Shown here piece by piece: positions 1 to 4,701 of a stretch of 7,774 bases of DNA. Below the pieces are notes generated by a model that worked only from the letters and a program-made list of their open reading frames with translations, was not told the DNA's origin and did no database searches. The stretch is from positions 1-7,774 of the forward strand of contig JAEWYD010000118.1 in assembly GCA_023462275.1 (NCBI GenBank), written 5' to 3'. The position numbers and the translations under genes were made by a program. This DNA is from Actinomycetes bacterium. Its GTDB lineage: Bacteria > Actinomycetota > Actinomycetes > Actinomycetales > Cellulomonadaceae. Positions within the stretch are counted from its first letter, which is position 1. The number at the start of each line of letters is the position of its first letter.

Positions 1-32
1 ACGGCCGGCCCGGGAGGTCCCGGACCGGCCGT
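1..32. terminator. GC-rich hairpin, possible bidirectional terminator
   Basis: Two 15-base arms (1-15 and 18-32) are complementary except for one C/A mismatch, and would form a very stable stem with a tiny loop (AGGT once the innermost pair opens). It lies 35 bases beyond the stop codon of the minus-strand nuclease gene. No T-run follows on either strand inside the window, so it is not a textbook intrinsic terminator. Hairpins without U-tracts are common after actinobacterial genes. The window edge prevents seeing which gene lies to the left, so it may serve that gene too. Confidence 0.4.
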
Positions 33-42
33 CGGGGCGTCG

Positions 43-60
43 CGGCGCCTGTCGGCGCCG
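43..60 (-). terminator. Hairpin just after the nuclease gene
   Basis: A perfect 7-bp stem (43-49 with 54-60, core GGCGCC) encloses the loop TGTC, only six bases beyond the TAG stop of the nuclease gene. Together with the larger hairpin at 1-32 it forms a tandem stem-loop block at the 3' end of the minus-strand transcript. There is no U-tract, so its role as terminator or as a 3'-end stabiliser is inferred from position only. Confidence 0.4.
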
Positions 61-66
61 GCGGGC

Positions 67-3000
67 CTACTTCGTGATCTTCACCGTGAACGTCGTGCTG
101 CTCGACGCCACGCCCGGGTCGGTCGGCACGAACGTCGCCGTGATCGTGTGCGTCCCGACCGCCATCGTCGACACCGGCATCGTGGTCAGCGCGACTCCGA
201 GGACGACGTCGGCCGTGCGCAGCAGGGTGCTGCCGTCCCAGAACTCCACGTGGCCCCGCGGCCACCAGGTGCCCGGCTGGGAGACGTACGCCGCCATGAC
301 CGTCGGCAGCAGCGAGCGCTTGGAGACGGTCGAGCGGAGCGAGGTCGCATCGATCGACGTCGGCACCTTGGCGGCGGTCACGGTCACCGTCACCGGGTCC
401 GACTCCGACGGGAGCACGACGCCGTCGGTCCCGCCGAAGCGGGCCACCACGGAGTAGGTGCCGACCGGGGTCGAGGCGGGCAGGGCGAGCGTGGCCGAGC
501 CGGCCGTCAGCGGCGCGGTGCCGAGGACGGTCGAGCCGGCGACGAACTCCACCGTGCCCTCGACCGGGGCCGTCGACGTGACGGTCGCGGTGAGCTGCAC
601 GGCCGACGTCCCGACCTCCTGGCTCGACGGCGACGCGGTGAGCGTGGTCGTCGAGGCCGCGGCCGGCACGGTGCCCCTGGTCAGGCCGACGACGACGGGG
701 TCGTGGTCGGAGGACCGGTAGGCGTCAGGCGTGTAGTAGAGCGTGCCGTGGTAGTTGTACCGGCTGTACTCCAGGGCGATGGACTCCTCGGCGTTGATGT
801 TCCACGCGTCGGCACCGGTCGCGCGCTCGAGGGCCGGGCCGTTGAGCAGCACGTGGTCCAGCGAGCCCGAGAGTCCGCCGAAGGAGTACGTCGAGTCACC
901 GGGGTTCAGCGCCCGCAGCGCGTCCGTGTAGCCCGCGGTGTAGAGCACCTGCAGCGGGTCCTCCGCCGTGTAGGAGTTGAAGTCGCCGATGAGCGCCACG
1001 GCCTGGTCCGGCGTGGTGACCGAGGCGACCCAGTCGCGCAGCGCCGTCGCCTGGCGCACGCGGGACTCGTTGGACGAGCCCTGGCCGTCGCCGGTGTCGG
1101 CGTCGCCCGGCCAGGGGCCCGCCGACCCCTTCGACTTCAGGTGGTTCACCGCGACGAACAGCGGCTGGCCGCCGTCCGCCGGCGTGAAGAGCTGGCCGAT
1201 CGGCTCGCGGGCGTTGTCGAACGCCCCGCCCGCGGCCGACTCCGTGCCGAGCGCGAGCGCCGGCCCGGTGGGGGACACGGCCGCGACCCGGTAGATGAGA
1301 GCGCTGGTGATGACGTCCATCTCGCTCACGGGAGGCAGCTGGGTCGACGACGGCACGTAGGCCCAGACCGCCCCGCCGGCCGCCGCGTTGAGCGCGTCGA
1401 CCAGGGTGCTCAGGGCCTCGTCCGGCGTCCCGTCGACCACCGCGGAGTTCTCGATCTCCAGGAGGCCGACGACGTCCGCGTCGAGCCCGTTGATCGCCGC
1501 GACGATCTTCGCCTGCTGGCGTGCCAGGTCGTCCGCGTCCCAGGCGCCGCGGGCGTCGCAGCCCGACTTCACCGTGACGCCGTCGCCGTTCCGGTCGGTG
1601 TAGGCGACGCAGCCGGGCAGGTCGACGCCGAGCGACGTGAAGTAGTTGAGCACGTTGAAGGTGGCGAGCCGCAGGTCGCCGCCCACCTCGTCGGGGGCTG
1701 GCGTCCGGGTGTTCTTGAAGGTGGCGGGGGCGGTGGCGCCTGCCGTCATCGGGCCGGTCGGGTTGAGCTTCCAGGCGTCGTTGCGGTAGTCGACGACGAC
1801 CGGCGCGGTGAACGTGACGGGGGCGCCGACCCGGACGGGGTCGGTGGCCGAGACGTACGACGGCGACAGCGCGCGGTTGGCGCTGCCGAGGAAGTCGACG
1901 GAGGCGCCGTCGTCGAGCACGACGCCGCGCGCGGCGTTGTCGGCCAGCACGGCGGCGGCCTCCGGCGTGCCTGGGCGGGCGACGTCGGTCGGCTGCACGA
2001 GCGGCGTGTCGCCGGCTGCGAGCCCGACCTCGCCGTACTGGTTGGTGGAGTAGGTGTTCGACACCGTGAAGTCGCCGGTGGGCACGACGAGCACGGACTC
2101 GAGCGCCTCGCGCTCGGCGTCGGTCGTCGGCCAGGCGGTGAGCAGCGGCGTGACCGTGGGCGAGCCCGCCAGCGCGGTGAGGCCGCCGCTGGGGACGCTC
2201 ACCTCCGTGAGCCCGTTGAACTCCTTGACGGTCCCGGTGACCTCCACGTACTGGCCGGCGGTGACCGAGGCGGCGGTCGTGGGAGAGTAGACGAAGACGG
2301 CGGGTGAGGCACCCGGCGTCCCGGTGCGGTCGACGTCGGGCGTCTGCAGCACGTAGCCGTTGAGGCCGCCCGCCGCGTACACGGCGGTCACGACGCCGCG
2401 GGTCGTGACGAGGGTGTCGGCGAGCGGGGAGGCGCTGCCCGTGCCCTGCACCTGCTCGATGGCCGCGACCGTGGGTGTGGGGTCGGGCCCGGGCCCGGGG
2501 TCGCCGAGGCCGGTCGGCGTCGGGGTGCCGACGGCGAAGTCCGCGGCGTTGTCGGCGGTGTTGCCGTGCGCGGTCCGGGACACGGACGTGGCGTTGGTCG
2601 TGGCCGCGGCGGGCGCGGTGCCCGCGTAGGAGCTCGCGGTCGGACCCCAGCCGACGAGGTCGGCGACCTCGGGCAGGGTCGCGCAGCCGGTGCCGCACGT
2701 GAGCTTCGTGGTGGTGGACGTCAGGGCGACCTTGCCCGTGCTGCCGCTCATCGCGATGGTGCCGGTGACGTCGGCGGTGAAGCCGGGCAGCGCGGTGTTG
2801 CTGCCGAAGGCCTCGCCCACGAGGTAGGAGCCGCCCGGCGGGATCGTCCCGGTCAGGGCGGTGACCTGCCAGCTGGTGCCCGTGGCGGACGCGTACTGGA
2901 CCGCCCAGCCCGTGAGGTCGGCGGGCGTCGTGCCGGTGTTGACGAGCTCGATGAAGTCCTGGTTGTAGGCGGCGCCGGAGTTGCCGCCGCCGCCGTAGAC

Positions 3001-3129
3001 CTCGTCGACGAGGACAGTGGCGGTGGGTGAGACGGCCGCCTCGGCGGCGGGTGCGATGACAGCCAGGCCGAGGCCGGCCAGCGCGGCGGCGGTCAAGCCG
3101 GCGACGCCACGACGGAGCGGAACGGGCAC
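67..3129 (-). CDS. Secreted ExeM/NucH-family endonuclease with lamin-tail and Ig-like domains
   Basis: This 1020-residue protein is predicted to be an extracellular, metal-dependent DNA/RNA-degrading enzyme. It starts with a signal peptide (an RR pair near residues 6-7, a hydrophobic core, likely cleavage after AEA near residue 31). An LTD (lamin-tail) domain follows at about 34-200, then a PGPGPDP-type linker, an OB-fold-like region at about 220-450, and an endonuclease/exonuclease/phosphatase domain at about 485-817. The catalytic set looks complete: N492 in TFNVLNYF, E558 in GLLEIEN, H663 in VNHLKSK, D716/N718 in IGDFNS, D758/H759 in SLDHVLL, and D808/H809 in SDHDPV. Two bacterial Ig-like domains (about 827-917 and 921-1018) end the protein, with no LPXTG or membrane anchor, so release into the medium is expected. 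The start is GTG, chosen for GAGGAG six bases upstream and the intact signal peptide. Known ExeM/NucH enzymes degrade extracellular DNA; nutrient scavenging or biofilm roles here are inference. Confidence 0.93.
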   Translation of the reverse strand: MPVPLRRGVAGLTAAALAGLGLAVIAPAAEAAVSPTATVLVDEVYGGGGNSGAAYNQDFIELVNTGTTPADLTGWAVQYASATGTSWQVTALTGTIPPGGSYLVGEAFGSNTALPGFTADVTGTIAMSGSTGKVALTSTTTKLTCGTGCATLPEVADLVGWGPTASSYAGTAPAAATTNATSVSRTAHGNTADNAADFAVGTPTPTGLGDPGPGPDPTPTVAAIEQVQGTGSASPLADTLVTTRGVVTAVYAAGGLNGYVLQTPDVDRTGTPGASPAVFVYSPTTAASVTAGQYVEVTGTVKEFNGLTEVSVPSGGLTALAGSPTVTPLLTAWPTTDAEREALESVLVVPTGDFTVSNTYSTNQYGEVGLAAGDTPLVQPTDVARPGTPEAAAVLADNAARGVVLDDGASVDFLGSANRALSPSYVSATDPVRVGAPVTFTAPVVVDYRNDAWKLNPTGPMTAGATAPATFKNTRTPAPDEVGGDLRLATFNVLNYFTSLGVDLPGCVAYTDRNGDGVTVKSGCDARGAWDADDLARQQAKIVAAINGLDADVVGLLEIENSAVVDGTPDEALSTLVDALNAAAGGAVWAYVPSSTQLPPVSEMDVITSALIYRVAAVSPTGPALALGTESAAGGAFDNAREPIGQLFTPADGGQPLFVAVNHLKSKGSAGPWPGDADTGDGQGSSNESRVRQATALRDWVASVTTPDQAVALIGDFNSYTAEDPLQVLYTAGYTDALRALNPGDSTYSFGGLSGSLDHVLLNGPALERATGADAWNINAEESIALEYSRYNYHGTLYYTPDAYRSSDHDPVVVGLTRGTVPAAASTTTLTASPSSQEVGTSAVQLTATVTSTAPVEGTVEFVAGSTVLGTAPLTAGSATLALPASTPVGTYSVVARFGGTDGVVLPSESDPVTVTVTAAKVPTSIDATSLRSTVSKRSLLPTVMAAYVSQPGTWWPRGHVEFWDGSTLLRTADVVLGVALTTMPVSTMAVGTHTITATFVPTDPGVASSSTTFTVKITK

Positions 3130-3135
3130 GACGGG

Positions 3136-3141
3136 CTCCTC
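3136..3141 (-). promoter_or_regulatory. Ribosome binding site of the nuclease gene
   Basis: On the minus strand this reads GAGGAG, six bases before the GTG start at 3129. It decides the start, because no ATG lies near and the signal peptide begins directly there. Confidence 0.7.
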
Positions 3142-3263
3142 AGGGTGCGGATCGAGCGGGTGGCTCGGGGTGGTCCGGCCGTCCGGTGGGGCGGCGCGGC
3201 GACGCCCGGCTCAGGTGGGCCAGGCAGTGCCATCCTGACCCGAACGGCCGATGACGAACACCC

Positions 3264-3282
3264 CCAAGTTGCCGCAACTTGG
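3264..3282. promoter_or_regulatory. 19-bp palindrome, candidate operator
   Basis: The sequence CCAAGTTGCCGCAACTTGG has perfect 9-base arms around a central C. It lies 134 bases upstream of the nuclease GTG and about 70 bases upstream of the promoter of the SRPBCC operon, in the divergent gap, so it could serve either gene. The symmetry and length fit a dimeric helix-turn-helix repressor or activator site. As RNA it could form an 8-bp stem with a CCG loop, but no T-run follows. No regulator can be assigned: it does not resemble the other palindrome at 3358-3373. Confidence 0.45.
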
Positions 3283-3350
3283 CGTCCGCGCGGTGACGGC
3301 CGGGCGAACGGCGCGGGAGTGGCCCGCGTCGAGTCGGCCTCTCCCGGGTC

Positions 3351-3380
3351 TTGTAATATTCCTCTAGAGGAATGTATGGT
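3351..3380 (+). promoter_or_regulatory. Promoter of the SRPBCC/ArsR operon
   Basis: A strikingly AT-rich island (20 of 30 bases A/T) sits in otherwise very GC-rich DNA. TTGTAA (3351-3356) and TATGGT (3375-3380), each four of six matches to the housekeeping -35 and -10 hexamers, are separated by 18 bases. Initiation would fall near 3386-3388, leaving a leader of about 22 bases that contains only the ribosome binding site. An alternative -10, TAATAT at 3354-3359, would put the palindrome at the start site instead, but no convincing -35 accompanies it. Confidence 0.6.
3358..3373. promoter_or_regulatory. 16-bp perfect palindrome, likely operator of the ArsR-type regulator
   Basis: ATTCCTCTAGAGGAAT equals its own reverse complement and fills most of the spacer between the proposed -35 and -10. 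A dimer bound there would block RNA polymerase. The operon's second gene encodes an ArsR-type winged-helix protein, a family that typically represses its own operon from such an imperfect or perfect inverted repeat. The palindrome and its place are seen directly; binding by this particular regulator is inferred from the neighbourhood. Confidence 0.6.
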
Positions 3381-3396
3381 CGCTCCATCGACGACC

Positions 3397-3403
3397 GAGG
3401 AGG
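3397..3403 (+). promoter_or_regulatory. Ribosome binding site of the SRPBCC gene
   Basis: GAGGAGG ends five bases before the ATG at 3409. It decides the start in favour of 3409 over the in-frame ATG at 3376, which overlaps the proposed -10 element and has no comparable site. Confidence 0.75.
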
Positions 3404-3408
3404 ACGCC

Positions 3409-3873
3409 ATGACGACCATCGAACGCACCGTGAATGCTTCGCCCGCCCGCGTCTGGGAGCTGTGGACGACCCCCGACGGGATCTCCCGCTGGTGGGCGCC
3501 GGACGGGTTCCGCACCGACGTCGAGCGCCTCGAGCTCGTCCCGGGCGGCGAGCTCGTCTACACGATGACCGCCGTCGCGCCGGAGCAGATCGCCTTCATG
3601 CAGCAGTACGGGATGCCGCTCGCCACGCGCTCGCGGAAGGTCTTCGACGAGATCGAGGAGCCCGCCCGCCTGAGCTACCGGTCCGTGATCGACTTCGTGC
3701 CCGACCACGCCCCGTACGAGCAGCTCACCGTCGTCGAGCTCGAGCCGGTCGCCGGCGGCACGCACGTCGTCATGCACGTCGAGCCCCTGCACGACGAGAC
3801 CTGGACCCAGCGGCTCCTCGACGGCCGCGCCAACGAGCTCGACAACCTCGCCGCCCTCGTCGCCGCCGAGTGA
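3409..3873 (+). CDS. SRPBCC-domain (AHSA1-like) protein
   Basis: This 154-residue cytoplasmic protein is essentially one SRPBCC (START/Bet v 1-like) domain, a helix-grip fold that holds a hydrophobic ligand in a deep cavity. Recognisable features are the N-terminal strand and helix MTTIERTVNASPARVWELWT, the WW pair at 28-29 after TTPDGISR that is typical of AHSA1-like members, the GGELVYTM strand near 46-53, and the amphipathic C-terminal helix from about 128 (DETWTQRLLDGRANELDNL). No signal peptide or membrane segment is seen. The length is normal for a single-domain member. It is first in an operon with an ArsR-type regulator that carries a second SRPBCC domain, an arrangement often seen for this family. 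Its ligand and activity are unknown; possible roles are ligand binding, detoxification or small-molecule conversion. Start chosen from the GAGGAGG site and the promoter position. Confidence 0.9.
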   Translation: MTTIERTVNASPARVWELWTTPDGISRWWAPDGFRTDVERLELVPGGELVYTMTAVAPEQIAFMQQYGMPLATRSRKVFDEIEEPARLSYRSVIDFVPDHAPYEQLTVVELEPVAGGTHVVMHVEPLHDETWTQRLLDGRANELDNLAALVAAE

Positions 3874-3900
3874 CGCGCCGCCGTCTGCTTGGCTAGGGCC

Positions 3901-4701
3901 GTGGCCATCGACAGGCAGCGCGCCCTCGCGGCGATCGGGGAGCCCACCCGGTTCCGGATCCTGCAGCTGCTGGCCGAGGGGCCGCGCACCGTCGGTGAGG
4001 TCGCGGCCGCCCTCGGGGCGCTGCAGCCGCAGACCACCAAGCACCTGCAGGCCCTCGAGGCGGCCGGCGTCATCCGGGTGCACCCGCTCGGCCGGCGACG
4101 CGTCGCGAGCCTCGACCGGGAGGCCATGGCGGAGCTCGCCGAGCACTTCGCCGGGTGGGCCGCCGCGTCCGCCGAGGCGAGCGACGACCGCGCAACGCTC
4201 GAGCGCTACGCGAGCGCCGTCGTCGGGGCCGAGTCCGCGCTGGCCGGCGGGGGCCTCCGGCGCCGGCTGCTGTTCACGCGGGTGCTCGCGGCGGACGCGC
4301 CGACCGTGTGGACGGCGTGGACGCGCGCGGACGTAGCGGCCCGGTGGTGGGCACCGCGGCACTTCACCGTGACCGCGTACACCCTCGACGCCAGCCCCGG
4401 CGGCGCCGTGCGGCTGGCGCTCCGGGAGGCGGACGGCGCCACCCACGAGTCGGCCGGTCGCGTGGTGTCCGCCACGGCGCCCCGCGGCCTCGTCTTCGAC
4501 CTGGCGCCGGTGGGCCCGGACGGGACCGCGCTCTTCGCCGCCCGGCACACCCTGGAGCTCGAGGGTGCCGGGCCGACGACGACGCTGCGCCTGGTGATCG
4601 ACGTGGCCGCGGACCGCCCGGAGGCAGCCGCTGCGGTGGCCGGCCTGGAGCCCGGCTGGGACCAGCTGCTCGACCAGCTGGCGGCTCAGCTGCGGCGGTA
4701 G
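3901..4701 (+). CDS. ArsR-type transcriptional regulator fused to an SRPBCC domain
   Basis: Residues 1-85 form an ArsR-like winged helix: the AIGEPTRFRILQLLAEGPRT opening, helix-turn-helix around VGEVAAALGALQPQTTKHLQ (31-50), and the wing near HPLGRRRVASL. A linker follows, then a C-terminal SRPBCC/AHSA1-like domain at about 120-266 with TRVLAADAPTVWTAWTR and WWAPRHF. The protein contains no cysteine, so it lacks the classic ArsR/SmtB CxC metal site; the SRPBCC domain is a plausible sensor of an organic ligand (inference). It follows the SRPBCC gene by 27 bases with no terminator between, so co-transcription is expected, and the operon promoter palindrome is its likely operator. The start is uncertain: GTG 3901 has AGG three bases upstream, while TTG 3889 adds four residues and has no ribosome site. 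No ATG is available. The 3' end overlaps the convergent SLH gene by 16 bases. Confidence 0.88.
   Translation: MAIDRQRALAAIGEPTRFRILQLLAEGPRTVGEVAAALGALQPQTTKHLQALEAAGVIRVHPLGRRRVASLDREAMAELAEHFAGWAAASAEASDDRATLERYASAVVGAESALAGGGLRRRLLFTRVLAADAPTVWTAWTRADVAARWWAPRHFTVTAYTLDASPGGAVRLALREADGATHESAGRVVSATAPRGLVFDLAPVGPDGTALFAARHTLELEGAGPTTTLRLVIDVAADRPEAAAAVAGLEPGWDQLLDQLAAQLRR

Noticed and set aside
148..2307. A 719-codon plus-strand open frame antisense to the nuclease gene
   Set aside because: It translates to Arg/Gly/Val-rich sequence with no domain, lies opposite a gene with a complete active site, and is the usual antisense opening in very GC-rich coding DNA.
3145..3408. Upstream in-frame extension of the SRPBCC gene, including the ATG at 3376
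   Set aside because: The extension crosses the promoter and operator. ATG 3376 overlaps the proposed -10, and the GAGGAGG site serves the ATG at 3409, directly before the SRPBCC domain.
3130..3408. Possible transfer-RNA, riboswitch or small gene in the divergent gap
   Set aside because: No cloverleaf, conserved riboswitch core or short frame with a ribosome site is visible; apart from the two palindromes and the operon promoter I see nothing.
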